Source of the DNA: Blasia pusilla
Taxonomy: Eukaryota; Marchantiophyta; Marchantiopsida; Blasiales
Direction of reading: 5' to 3'
NCBI GenBank assembly: GCA_050084515.1
Contig: CM114273.1
Span: 22,816,001-22,880,000 of the forward strand
DNA: 64,000 bases
Of this stretch, positions 36,595 through 48,296 are shown piece by piece. The position numbers and the translations under genes are program-made. Position 1 is the first letter of the stretch; each line of letters begins with the position of its first letter. The notes under the pieces are model-generated. The model did not search any database. It was not told the origin of the DNA and worked only from the letters and a program-made list of their open reading frames with translations.

Positions 36595-38724
36595 TTAAGA
36601 ATTTCCCAGGCCTTGGTCTGTCATTCCACGATCATTTTGGGCAAGCCCACGGGAGTCTCCTCTCCCCATCCATCTGTAGTCACTGGGGTTTTGGTGGGGC
36701 AAACTGCTTGCCATTGCGATTTTGTCTTTCAACTCCCGGGCAGACTTCATGACATCTGAACATTGGCAACATATACAATACACATCAAAATCTTCAAACC
36801 TTTTTCGTTGTTTGTCCTCTATATATATCGACAACACTAAAGAAGTGTCAAAAGAATGAACAACGTAAACAAACCAAAAATGATTAATTGATTGTAAGAG
36901 TTCCGCAACGAACAAAAAATGAACGACATATCAACACCTACGATATCACCTGAGCATTTGCGGTTGGCTGGTCATTGAGTCATCCGTAAACATCCCAAAC
37001 CAACAAGGATGATCTTGGACAAATGTCCGTTAGTCAAAGACCATTTCAGTAAAAGACAGAAAAGAGCACCTTCCAAGACATCAGCATTGAAGGCCTCGAC
37101 GTTGGTGCCGCCCAGAACTTCTCGTCTCAGCGCTAGTTGTTTCGCCATCGCGGTCAGCTCTCTGCGCATCTTTGTAGACTCTCTCTCCGCCTGAAGACAG
37201 TTACCGTCTTTCAATTACGCTCGGAATCTAGAGGAATCACTGAGTCATAATTGCAGGTTCGCAGTCTGTAAAGAGGTATCTCTACTCATCATTTCAAACT
37301 TGTCATTGCAGAATTCAGCGCGAAGGTACGCACGCACAGCGATTAGCTGGCTTCTCAGCGAACAAAGCTCATCATCCAAGCCTTGCTCCTCGTTCCGGAT
37401 GTCATCCAAATCTTCTTCGCTTGAACTCTCCACATTTGCCACTTCCTGATATGGGAGAAGCTCATTAGAAAACGGCTTTCAAAATTGGCATGTAACACCA
37501 CTTTCCATTGCCTAACCAGAAAGAAAGTCTCAGAAATAACAAATAACGACCACAGTTAGAAAAGGGCGTTACGCTGTTTGAGTTCATGATATGCGAGCCA
37601 ACCGGAAATTTAAAGTAATGATCTCGACAAGTCGACTCCCATCGACTTAGATCCTCGTCAATGCTGTCTTGCACTTTATGATATATGATGTCTACACCCT
37701 GCACCAGAAAGCGTGATTTGGTCAGGAGATAGTTGGCTCAGAACGAGAAACAGGACGCGGTTAAAGCATCAAGAAAAAGCTAAGAACCAAGCTAATATAT
37801 GTAAACAAATTGAGAGACTCTTGCGCAGCTGATTCCATGAAATGCGGGAGCCATAGTTACGAGTAGGTGACAGAAAGAGTCCGAATTTGGCAGCTTACAA
37901 GCTTGATTGCGTTTCGGGCTCCTTCTTTGTTAAGGTCGAGAGCTTGTTTTGCAAATCTGCAGACGAAGAATTCCGTAAACCTCCGCAACAGACTATGAAA
38001 CAAAAACTAGTGATAGTTTCAATAAAACAGATTGTCGAAGCTCCCAGCAGAGTTCAGTTCCTGGACTATCTCCAAGAACAACTTCGACAAATTATTCCAT
38101 TATTCCCACAGAAAATCTACAATATGTCAGTACCGCAAAAACAAGTGTAAATGCTTGAAAGGGTTATCTTCACAGCAATTTCGCAAACATACTCTTCCAT
38201 GCTGTTGAAACCGCCAATGGTCAAATCATTTACCTGTATCAAGTCGCCAACAAACAGATGAAAGTCATCAGTGGTTGATTGCGCTTACATACAATTCAGA
38301 CGAAGAATAACCCGTTCATTACAAGGGTGGACAAGAGTAACAGTTAGCTGTAACTATCATCTGCGAGAGCTTTCGTGATGCGTCGAAATCAGCTCACAGT
38401 CACAGATCATTTGCGACAAGCAGGCAAATGATCTGCGACGACAACCAGAACAGGCCATCTTGGAGTTCCAACGCAGAAATTTTGAAGCCAGGTGGCATCC
38501 ATTTAAAAGGCGAAAACGCCAGCAAAAGATAGGAAAGTAAGATAACGCACCGAATTGATAACATCTGCAAGGAAGCCCTCAGAATCGAAGTTGATGACAC
38601 CACACGTTGTCGCTAACTGCATCGACGTTCCATGGACTACCGCAGATCTCGATAAACCCTCCGGACTCTCACCCAAAGGTTTCCCGGCTCTTTCCCGCAT
38701 TTCACGACTTCTAAAGTCATCCAT
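36595..38724 (-). CDS. MIS12: MIS12-like kinetochore protein, about 7 exons
   Basis: MIS12 is a subunit of the kinetochore complex that links centromeric chromatin to the NDC80 microtubule-binding complex. I see exons 38724-38551, 38233-38193, 37956-37899, 37698-37573, 37445 to about 37251, 37190-37070 and 36755-36595. The N-terminal part contains DSEGFLADVINSVNDLTI followed by FNSMEEFAKQALDL, similar in plan to the MIS12 head. The middle has DEDLSRWESTCRDHYFKFPV, resembling the family's Trp-Glu..Phe..Pro signature. Exons 5 and 6 are acidic/heptad-like coiled coil (EEQGLDDELCSLRSQL; KMRRELTAMAKQLALRR). The total is about 290 residues; plant homologues are about 240. Six of seven joints are in phase with GT-AG. 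I could not find a canonical in-phase donor for exon 5, so its 3' end is uncertain or damaged. Confidence 0.72.
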
Positions 38725-39654
38725 TTTTCACCCGCTGCCACAATGTATCCCTCAATCCTCAGTTGTCTCGTCCGATCCCTCTGCAGATCTTCATTTCTCT
38801 CAGGCATTGTCGCATCCCGCTCCCCGCCATTTGTTCTCGTTTTCTGCTCACACCTGTTCTTCCCGCTGCAGACAATGCTTTCTTCCGTTTGAATTCGTGA
38901 TGGCACCCTTGCCTCTTGACAAGGCAACCTGAACTTGCGCACCTACAGAGACGAGACAAAATAATAAAATTTGGCCACACAGCGGAGCCGTTCCAACGAG
39001 GAAACACGAGAGTTTACCACTTACCGAATTTACTTTCATCGAACCCTAAACTCCATATCCGCCATTAGTTTACTGAAGACGACACATTTTTTGAATGGCG
39101 AACAATGGGCCAATTCAGTAGAGGTAAGTTCAACCTCCACCCCACATATTTCAATCGTTAATTGGATTAAGTATTTTCTTTCATCATGTTGCCGCCATTG
39201 CTTCTAATAGGCTCACTTTCATCATGTTGCATGATCATCTCTAATCATCTCTCGGACGATCTCTAACTACAATGACTATGCATCACATCTAGATCCTCTT
39301 GATAAAAGAGACAACATGAGATTCTCAACATGATATGCATCATCTTGAGTGGTTATCTTTTCACCTCCAAGTAGAAAACACTAGTATCCTACCACTGCTA
39401 TGGTGAAAAAATCACATGTCTCATAAATCGAATTCCTTTAGTTAGCTCTTATGCTAAACAGTACGCATGTCGATAAGGGAGGAGTACAAAAAGCGTACGA
39501 GTCGACACTAAAGGAGGGGTTCCTCAAACCCCATTCCCTTCTAATAATATAGATATTAGACATATATCGTGAATCCACGTTCCAATGACAAGCACAATGT
39601 GTCGAACAAACCCTGTATGGTTGGAGGAGGCCTAGACGGAACTACGCCACCATG
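38725..39654. other. Upstream region of the MIS12-like gene
   Basis: 38.72-39.06 kb is probably promoter and 5' leader of the minus-strand MIS12-like gene; its open frames in both directions have no domains. 39.1-39.65 kb shows no gene and leads into a methyltransferase fragment of the retrotransposon family. Confidence 0.4.
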
Positions 39655-39835
39655 AAAAGATCTCAATAGGGTTCACACCATTCATTTGGTGATCTTTGGA
39701 AGGTCATGTCATTTCTCGACTGGCGGAGGTTTGGTTTGTAGGATCTGAGGTCGAGCATATTTTAGGAGACGCTACGGGAATTAGGACACTTGTAGGAGAG
39801 GCAAACATGTTCTCCTACCTTTAAGGAAATAGCTA
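39655..39835 (+). pseudogene. Fragment of the retrotransposon-borne C5 methyltransferase
   Basis: The segment aligns with copy A at about 51.26-51.46 kb: an exact CACCATTCATTTGGTGAT, then GG..GGTCATGTCATTT against GGCCATGTCATGGTCATT, a diverged GACTGGCGGAGGTTTGG, GATCTGAGGTCGAGCATATTTTAGGAGA.GCT against GATCCGAGGTCAGGGATGTTTTGGGAGATGCT, and ATGTTCTCC. This spans the catalytic PC-motif region. The catalytic motif itself is degraded and stops are frequent. It is a third, independent copy of the domain in this window, outside the LTR-bounded composite. Confidence 0.78.
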
Positions 39836-40429
39836 TTTAGATGGTACTATTAGAAGACAACATGGAGGTTTTTTCCCTCGCGCCTATTCATCCTCAAGTT
39901 AGTTAACCCGAGATCAAGATCTCAAATCCAGAGGTTCTATTTTGGGTAACAAATTAATAATTTTATTGATACCTTACATTTCACCTAGACTCTAGTGGAG
40001 TGGTGGTGTGCTCACTGCGGAGCTGCAGATCTTCGGTTGAATTCCCTCAGAGGTGACATGTTTTGCATGAGCCCCTCTTGAATCATAACCACCGTCTAAC
40101 CTTGGTGTCTCTAACCCGAAGATGAATAGACACGAGGGTTTTTTCCTTGTTCCAGAATTTGTATTGGTTACATATTGTATATACTCTTTGCAATCATTCT
40201 TCTATACAACATCTCATCAGTACTTGGTATGGTGTGGGAATGTTTCTTAGTTCCTCTGAAAGAAAACCTTTTACATCAAAGGCGTGAGGTAATATGCTTG
40301 TTTATGTTAAATTATTGTATTATTTTCACTATTTTTGCATTTTTTATTAATATTCTTCCATCTTTAAGTCTTACATTTGTGATTTGCTATAGAGAATTGG
40401 AATTCCTAACCTTTGTCTTGGACATTGAA

Positions 40430-41990
40430 AAAAATAATCTTGCATTATTTGAGGTCCATTTTCATCTTCAAGATCATGGTAAAAGTATGATTTTTCCGAC
40501 ATGCCTCAACTTAACCTCTTTTTTTCTCGCGATATGTCGATTTCACACTTAGAGGAAGAAGAGCTTTGCTATGATCATGATATGCTTTATGAACCTGTTC
40601 AAAAAGGATATAACTCTTTGAATGATGGACAACGAGTTATTTGGGATGCTATCCATTTTTGTTTTGAGGAGGTGTTAATTGATGAGCCACCTTCTGTAAG
40701 TGCATTTCGTCCATGTTATGTTCTTAAATGATTTTTATACCAAGTTTACTTCCTTCTCAACTTCTTGTTTCTAATTATGGTTTTCTTAGGCAAAGTTGTT
40801 CTTCATTGATGATCCTAGTGGAATGGGAACAACTTTTCTATACAATCTTCTCCTTGGTAGGTGATATGACTCTTGAAGTTGCATCTTTGGGGATCATTGC
40901 TTTATTATTGAATGGAGGTCGTGCGGCTCATTCTCAATTCAAGTTTATGAATCATCCACTTGGAAGTATGTTCAGGTTCAAGACTTTAATAGCACTTTAC
41001 ATCAATGTTTAATCTTATGCATTTCATTATTTTTCCTTTATTATAATAAATGGATGTGGTTATGACTTATTGATTTATTATGTATTTCCTAGCTTATAGA
41101 CCAACAATCACATAGCAAAACTTATACAAAAGACCATGTTGATCGTAGGGGATGAAGCTCATATGACCCATTATCACGCTTTTGATGTTATTAATTGTAC
41201 TCTACAAGATATCATGGGTTTGGTGGATTCTCGATTACGACATATGTCATTTGGGGGCAAGATAATTATATTTAGTTGTGACTTTCGAAAACTTCTTCCT
41301 ATTATTCGTCATGATGATTGTCCCACTATTATACATGCAACAGTTAGAATATCTCTTAATTGGTCTCATGTGAGAGTAATGGAACTTACTACCAACACGA
41401 GAGTGAATTCTTTGGAAGGTATCAAAGATTAAACCTTGTGTTTTTGCTTTTCATATCATATGTATTTCTTGATGAAATGTACTAATTTTTTTCATATAAA
41501 GTTTATGAGGACAAGTACGACATCAACCAAAAGCGTTTGCAAATTGATTATCAAAGGTTGGAGAGAATCGTATACTATTACATTGTAACCTTCGAGATCA
41601 CTTTATTCAAATTTCGGAATCCATGATTATTAAGACGATAAGACTCAATGATCTCCTCAACATTGTTTGTAGATGTAATGTTCATAAGTGGCGTGATGTT
41701 GACTTTCTTGAGGGGTACATGTAGTATTTCAACAAAGAATACTAATTATGTTGAAGCTCAAGTGTTTATCCTATCCATTCGGTTGATTGAATTTGATTTT
41801 GGTTTACCTTTTTGTTTGTGATGATTTCAATTTCCTATTCAATCTGCCTTTGCAATGACGATTAATGAGTCTTAAGATCAAATGTTATGGAGAGACGACA
41901 TATACTTGCCAAATCCTATATTTTCTCACAAGAAATTGCACTATGCCTTATCTAGAGTAGGTTTCAGGAATTCTATTCATATAATGGTTA
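40430..41990 (+). pseudogene. PIF1/Helitron-type helicase relic
   Basis: Helicase motifs occur in order but in changing frames. A pre-helicase piece with HLQDHGKSM is near 40470. YNSLNDGQRVIWDAI is near 40610 (helicase motif QRxxxDAI). A degraded Walker A, DPSGMGTTFLYNLLL, is near 40815, where the usual GxGKT lysine is Thr. SLGIIALLLNGGRAAHSQFK-type sequence is near 40900. Walker B, VGDEAHMTHYHAF, is near 41150. FGGKIIIFSCDFRKLLPII follows near 41260, and MELTTNTRV near 41380. A C-terminal LAFAMTINKSQ-like region, badly broken, spans 41830-41990. Such helicases occur in Helitrons and as PIF1 copies; no Rep/HUH part or Helitron end was identified, so the class is uncertain. It stops at the LTR starting at 42029. 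Confidence 0.75.
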
Positions 41991-42028
41991 ATAGTTAAAC
42001 TCAAGCAAAATAAAATTGGTATTTATAT

Positions 42029-42334
42029 TGTCACGACAGTTAGGATAGATCGATGGGATTTAGCAGATCATCTGCACGAGTAGTGGAGGACAGGCCTAGG
42101 AGGTCGAATGTGACATGTTGAGGCCCCGGGAAACCTGAGAGAGTAGGTTTTCCTTTTGTTTCGGCTCATTTGGAGCCATATAGAGAAACTTACTATTTCG
42201 GGTAAGTTTTCATGTTAAATGATAGTTGACTTTCCACTTTGGGAAGTGTCCCTACAGCAAGTCAAGAGCCAAGGAGGTGACCTGTGAGCATAGGTTACCG
42301 TTGAGAGGGCTTGGGAGAGGGAAGGGGGTATACC

Positions 42335-42412
<78 letters not shown>

Positions 42413-42595
42413 AGAGCTCATTCTTTTTTTGTTGAACCTCTTGGCATAAGGCGGCGGAGCTATGGTCCCTTGCCTTGTGAGTGTAATCCAAGCCTCTCAT
42501 TAGGAGAATGGGTTTGGTTTGACATGAGAGAGAGCGCACACCTTTGAGAGCTATGGTGTGAGATGGTGTAGAGAGAGGTTGGATCTTACTTTACA
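42029..42595 (+). repeat. LTR-like repeat, 5' copy
   Basis: It starts TGTCACGACAG and ends TTACTTTACA, the TG...CA ends expected of an LTR. It aligns along its length with 57672-58191: GTTAGGATAGATC, TTGAGGCCCCGGGAAA, CGGCTCATTTGGAGCC, TATTTCGGGTAAGTTTTCATG, GAGCATAGGTTACCGTTGAGA, AAGGCGGCGG and TGGGTTTGGTTTGACATGAG. The long AG run at 42339-42408 accounts for most of the length difference. Many substitutions separate the two copies. The flanks show no matching 5-bp target duplication with the 3' copy, so they may not be the two ends of one insertion. Confidence 0.75.
42339..42408 (+). repeat. AG microsatellite, about 35 units, inside the LTR
   Basis: A pure AG run of about 70 bases. The matching place in the 3' copy (57991-58006) has only about 8 units. 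The Arg-Glu or Ser-Leu repeats it would encode in open frames are not genes. Confidence 0.95.
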
Positions 42596-45200
42596 AAGAG
42601 AGAATGAGAGAGTGAGAGAGTGAGAGAGCTTCATGGGGGGGATCGCTGGTCACTCGTTGTTTTTGCAGGTTGGGGACCATGTTCTCTGTTCAGCGGCTCA
42701 TGGGAGTGCTCACCAGAGTAAGGGCTCCTTTGATTGTTCTTTGCATTTGCCAATTTTTCGTGTGGAAGAGTGGCGCGCGGAAGCGTTGCCTAATTTCTGA
42801 TCGGGATTGATTATGGGGGCGGGTTGCCCCATGCCGATGCTCTCCGGAGCACCATGAAGCTTGCTGATTTGTATTTTTACAGTTTTACATTTTTGTTGGG
42901 AGAAATGAGCGCGGAAGCGCTGCCGAATTTTGTATAGGAGAAAGAGACATTGGGCTTTACAAAAACCCCTGTCAGTTTTTACAGGAATATCTGATTCTAA
43001 ATATTTTTTAATGTTGTCGTAGATCGTGAAGTTGTGCAGGCTATGCAACAAATAGTGCACAATTTGGAGTTGCGAGCAAAAAGTTATGGTCAATTTTGCA
43101 AAATTGCCATTGCTAGGCGATTTTTAGGGTTAAATTGTTCAAACCCTAAACCAGCCGCCACGCCGGCGGCGGCCGTCGCCGTCATAATCACCGTCAAAGG
43201 TGTGCCATTGAAGGTCAACCATCACCGTCAATGGTCCACTGTCTGTTGTCCACCCTTTGGTTGCCATTGCCGCCATTACGGAGTGGAAGGCGTCGTGCCG
43301 CTCGTGGCCGCACCGCACTGTCTCGATCAGGGAGCCGCTCCTTCACTAAGGAGCAGAGCATGTGAATTGATGGTTGAGGAGGGTATGCCGTCGAGTGCCG
43401 CGCCCCATTCCCGAGTGTCGTGCCGTTTGTAGCCATTCCGTGTCGCCAATGCCGCATCGGACCGCTCGACCTGCACCGTACATCGAGGAGGTTTGAGCAG
43501 CGTCAGTACGAGAGGAGTACGACTTGCTGATTGGAGGAGTTATCTTCAGGACCAAGTTGGAGTTGCTGAGGAGCGACATCGACATTATTGTCAGGTTATC
43601 CATTATGGTCTCTTACCCTGCACGTGTGAGGGATTTCCGGATATTGGGAAGTTATTTGGGATATTGGGTTTCGTGTTGATGCTAGGAGCATCGATGATGT
43701 ATGGGTTTAGGGGACATAGACCTGTGTGGGATGTCCGGAGTTTAGGATGGTTTGTCAATGAGATGATAGATGATAGATGAGTGATTTGCCGCACCGTGCT
43801 GTCGTGTCATTTCTTTGAGTAAGGGCAGGCCTTCTAGCTACGATAGACGTGGTCGATGCAAGATGAACTCTCTGAGAAGATCTTTTTTTCAATATAAAAT
43901 TATTAAGTATATTCTCCATTCTCTCACGATAGGTATCACAAATGGAAGTGTCGAGGCGATCACTTCTTCGTAACATCGGACCCCGAAAATCCTAATTATA
44001 AAATCCCTATAAACTATTTTACGCTTGTACATGAGAAGATAACACAACTAGTGTTAAACCTTACTTGAGCAGATCTATTAACGTCCATGGATCACTATAT
44101 AAAGACATACAAAGTACAATCCCATGTCCTTCCATATGTAACGATAGGAAGGATCACCGGAGTTGAAGATTGAATGACGTGGTTGATGAACGCCTCCCCA
44201 AAGTGATAAACTAAATAGCGAGTGAACCAGTGTCTATCTACAAAGAGTATCTTGACATGGTATGGATTGAGGAAAGGAAAGTCGGGCACAACTCGTGCTC
44301 CACCCCTATCCATGTTTGACAGACATTCTCTACTCTCCTCAAGAATGGGTTTTGGCGGAGTTATTCTCCCAAGAGGGATAATCCACTCTCATTGGTCATT
44401 GGGAAAGTAACAAGCCAAAACATTCACTATTTTAGTATGACTAAACTCTTCTAAGATGACAAACCTCTCATATCCACACACACACCACACTTTAGAAACC
44501 TCTCGAAGAATAGACCATGGTCAAGTTACTCTCCCAAGAGGGGTGATCCACTCTCATTGGAAGAGCAAGCAATCCCAAAGTCATACACTCAAGAGTGACA
44601 CGAGAGACTCAAGATGTGCAATAGAAGGTGATAAACCCTTGAAGGTCCCTCCTCTCTATATACTAAAAAGAGATCCACAAGAGTACGAAATAGAGCTAAT
44701 TTTATCTTGAGCCACATGGCTTCTTCTCAAGGCTTAGCCAATCACATTTTGACACAAATAGATTTTCTTATCTCTTCCAAAATATCCTCTTTTACCCATT
44801 TAATATTTTCCAAATTACCCCAACTAACCTAGCCACCAACCAAGCATACTTTTGCTTTTCATTAAAGCACCAACCTCACTATTTAACTTTTATAAAGTCA
44901 TATTTTATTTATTACCTCTTTTCTTAAAGTTGGGCCCGCATAAAAGAGGCACCATAAAGAGGTTTAAACATGAGAATTTCCTTTTCCTAAGCTAATTTAT
45001 TTAATACTAACAAAACTCTATTTAACACTTAACGAGGAAGGAATTTACACACTGGCTGATTTTATTATACGACAACGCTGCTTGTTGCCGCACAACACAT
45101 TTAGTGAGAGAGTGTAGATTGAGTGCTGCATGTTTAGTTTGAGGGATTGAGGGATTACTCGCAAGATTGAGAGTGATCGTGTGAGACGGGCACGAGGGCC
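42596..45200 (+). other. Leader between 5' LTR-like repeat and first gag, with a probable inserted segment
   Basis: No element protein motif lies here. A GC-rich part (42.6-43.8 kb) could be untranslated leader, with short frames only. About 43.83-45.05 kb is AT-richer and holds an internal direct repeat: CTCCCAAGAGGGATAATCCACTCTCATTGG near 44367 (exact core CCACTCTCATTGG) and its variant near 44536. There is also a TATA-like CTCTATATACTA near 44662. That suggests a separate inserted LTR-like sequence, whose ends I could not fix. I saw no clear tRNA primer-binding site after 42595. Confidence 0.4.
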
Positions 45201-45379
45201 ATCACGGCGTCCTTTCAGGATTTTGAGAGGCGAGGTAGTGGACATGAGAGTAGCTCTAGAGGGTTTACCCGGAGTGGTGCGAGGTTTCGAGGGTCTCCAG
45301 GTGAGAGACCACCTCGATCTCCTTCTGTATCGTCTTCAGACAAGGGGGAACGTGTAGAGGAGTGTGTTAGTGATCCACC

Positions 45380-46807
45380 GTACACATTGAGTAGTCCTAC
45401 TAGTTGGGCGTACGAGAGGGACAACCGGGGTAGAGGACCGCGTAGGTTTTCGGGTGCTGTAGGCACCATAGAGCTACACAACTTCATTGCGGAGTTTAGG
45501 AGTTGGTGTGACTCACAACGGGCTAGGAACTCTAGAGAGTTCAACCCGTTTACATTATGGAATGATATGTTCCAACATTTACAGGGGGAACCCATGGACG
45601 ATTAACATGAGCTCTCCCACAAATATGCCCAGGAGATTGAGGCATGGCAACTCTACTACGACCCACACTATGTGTCATGGACGGAGCCGTTCCCAGATGA
45701 GGAGGAGGAGTCATGAGAGGCTACTTCCTCTTCCAATAGTGATGTTTTAGGAGGGGTCACTCACACTGGAGTAGTTGCACCATCTAGTCGGGTTCGTCCT
45801 AGGTTCAACCCCGTGGTTGAGTTATTCATTGAGTTGAGGGCGAGCTACTAGGGGGTACGGACGGAGAAGTTGCGGAGCATCCACGACTTCCAAAGACGCC
45901 CAGGTGAGAGTTTGCGTGAGGCTTACACTCGCTTGCGCCGATTGATCAACGTCACTTAGGGGGTGACAGAGGCTCAGGCTATCCAGTGATGGTACGCGAT
46001 GCTAGACCAGACCCTACGGACACGGATGCGGGAGGGGGTGCTTCCTATGAACACCTCCCCTACGTTGAGAGATGTTTTTAGGACCACCGAGAATATTGAG
46101 CGCAACATGGCGAAGGAGAGCGTAGCCACCATGGGTTCTGGGCAAGAGCAGTCATGATTGTCTGCACCACATGTGCAGCAACGTGAACTGCGAGATAGGT
46201 TGACTGTGGCATCACGAGCTCAAAGAGGATATCGGGAGACTTGCGCCTTCATATGCGGCTCAGCAGCAGAAACCGCCTACTATTACTTGTTGGTCATGTG
46301 GTGGAGCCCATCATCAGCGCAATTGCACTCGTCAAGATCATGGACGTGTGCCTTAGCATGGAGGAGGAGATGTTGCTACACCAGGAGGTTATCAGTGTGA
46401 CTATTGTCAGAGGTATGGTCATACACGCGCTAGTGTTTTAGTTTACATCCTAAGTTACGTCCGGACCGAGGACCAGAGAGGGCATCAAAGCGAATAGTCG
46501 GTCCGAGTGGGCCTAGAGATCGTGTACCAGGTGGTGCTGTTGGGGGACGAGGAGTTGGAGTTGCCTAACAGGGTGGTGGAGCTGCCCGTGGAGGAGGTAG
46601 AGTACCACCACCTAGACGCGCCGAGGGAGATGTCGGACTTGAGGCTGGGATGGCTGCTCAAATATAGCAGCTACAAGAGCAGATTGCCGCTATGGCATTG
46701 AGGTTACCGGAAGCTGGATATGTGGCATCGACATCATATGGAGCAGCCAGAGATCTGGAGGATTGTGGTTGGATGTGCGGGATTGCCCAGATGGAGGTGT
46801 CACATCT
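45380..46807 (+). pseudogene. gag of the Ty3/gypsy family, first copy (broken)
   Basis: The N-terminal region holds RRFSGAVGTIELHNFIAEF and FNPFTLWNDMFQHLQGEPMD, closely matching the second copy at 48.37-48.55 kb. A stop follows at about 45603; then the capsid-like body with SIHDFQRRPGESLREAYTRL continues in the same frame past several stops. A zinc knuckle CWSCGGAHHQRNC lies at 46288-46326 and a second one near 46396, whose last Cys is replaced by Val. Gag packages element RNA in cytoplasmic particles. The copy ends where the large inverted repeat begins at 46808, so protease and pol are missing from this unit. Confidence 0.72.
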
Positions 46808-47264
46808 GAGTAGCCGATAGGCCGAGATCTATCGTGGATAGGGCGTAGGAGCCAGCGGACTATCTTGAGTGTAACTTTGTCCCACAGTGTCGGATGAGGT
46901 TGAGGATAGGTCCATTGTGTCAGGAACGTCGTTTCTGACGATTTTCATGTTGAGGTCTTTTACAGCCGGGTGACTTGTTGACCAGGTCACCCGCCTGGTA
47001 ACATGTCTTGCCAAGCAGTTACCAAGGGAAGGGCTATTTTTAGGAGAAGAGCCTTTTGGCTCTTCCCAACCTATATAAGAGAGGAAGATGGCTTTCCTAA
47101 GCCATCTTTCTCATGTTGGGCCGTTGGAGCACCTCCCTTGTATGTGTGTGAGCTAGGACTAGGGTGCTAGCGTCCGGATTCCTTGATAGCACAGGGTGGA
47201 CGAGGCTCGATATGCCGATGTAGATTGAGGAGTGGAGTTTTAGGCCGGGTGTGTCGTTTTTACT
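46808..47264 (+). repeat. Large inverted repeat, left arm (contains a promoter-like LTR segment)
   Basis: Reverse complement of 47568-48026 with few differences. The outer 110 bases look like the tail of gag. From 46918 (TGTCAGGAACG) it resembles an LTR, with a TATA box CTATATAAG at 47071-47079 and short hairpins such as AAGAGCCTTTTGGCTCTT. The LTR start differs from the 42029 type, so it is from another LTR subfamily. Confidence 0.8.
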
Positions 47265-47567
47265 TGACAGCCCCCTAGCGGCTGCAAGACCCAAACTTGC
47301 CCTTTCCTTCTCTCTCGACACCCTTACTTGCGTACACCCGACGCCCCACCACACGCTACACTCGGCTGCTGTCCCCCAACAATCCGCACCAGCAAAATTT
47401 GAGAAAAACGGACAGCGCTTCCACCCACGGCCTTCCGAACAGAAAAAATGACACATAACGTCACACACACGTCTCCAGGGGCTCCCCAACCGAGGCAACT
47501 CGCTTGCCTACCTGCAAACAACAAATTCCCACCAGCCCCCTAACATCTTTCTCATGTAAAAATAAAG
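47265..47567. other. Spacer of the large inverted repeat
   Basis: About 300 bases between the two arms with C-rich patches (GACAGCCCCCTAG, CACCAGCCCCCTAAC). Open frames on both strands have no domain. Confidence 0.6.
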
Positions 47568-48026
47568 AGTACTAAAAACGGCACACCCGGCCTAAAACTC
47601 CACTCCTCAATCTACATCGGCATATCTAGCCTCGTCCACCCTGTGCTATCAAGGAATCCGGACGCTAGCACCCTAGTCCTAGCTTACACACATACAAGGT
47701 AGGTGCTCCAATGGCCCAACATGAGAAAGATGGCTTGGGAAAGCCATCTTCCTCTCTTATATAGGTTGGGAAGAGCCAAAAGGCTCTTCTCCTAAAAATA
47801 GCCCTTCCCTTGGTAACTGCATACAAGACATGTTACCAGGGGGGTGACCTGGTCAACAAGTCACCCGGCCAGTAAAGACCTCAACATGAAAGTCGCCGAA
47901 AACGGCGTTCTCGACACAATGGACCTATCCTCAACCTCATCCGACACTATGGGACAAAGTTACACTCAAGATAGTCCGCTAGCTCCTACGCCCTATCCAC
48001 GATAGATCTCGGCCTATCGGCTACTC
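47568..48026 (-). repeat. Large inverted repeat, right arm
   Basis: Mirror image of the left arm: AGGCCGGGTGTG-type inner edge, the same CTATATAAG in reverse complement near 47756-47764, the TGTCGAGAACG start in reverse near 47906-47916, and the outer GAGTAGCCGATAGG edge at 48026. Arms differ at scattered positions, so the duplication is not brand new. Such a palindrome would give a strong RNA hairpin if transcribed through. Confidence 0.8.
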
Positions 48027-48155
48027 GGACGGGCAGGGCGCGGACGGGCAAGGCGCGGACGGCTGGGCGCGGACAGCAGGCGCTGGACGGGCGGACGGAC
48101 GGCAGAAGCGCGTGATGGCCTGACGGGCGGCGTGGACGGGCGCGGACGGGTGTGC
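48027..48155 (+). repeat. GC-rich minisatellite with GCGCGGACGGGC-like units
   Basis: Irregular repeats of GCGCGGACGG(G/C) and GGACGGGC fill about 130 bases, directly at the outer edge of the right arm and before the second gag. This is the most GC-rich spot in the window. The Ala/Arg/Pro frames across it are by-products. Confidence 0.75.
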
Positions 48156-48296
48156 GGCCTCCCGAGGGGGGGGGGGGCACACACCCGTAGTCATCTCCAG
48201 GTAGTGGTGTGACACGGAGTGGAGTGAGATATCGAGGGGTTACCAGTGAGGAGCTACCTCGACATCCATCCGTGACTGGATCGTCATCACTAGACA

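Noticed and set aside
42215-42547. Open frames encoding Arg-Glu or Ser-Leu repeats
   Set aside because: They are translations of the AG microsatellite in the LTR, not genes.
48027-48155. CRISPR-like array of short repeats
   Set aside because: Units are irregular, GC-rich and without regular unique spacers; a plant nuclear minisatellite.
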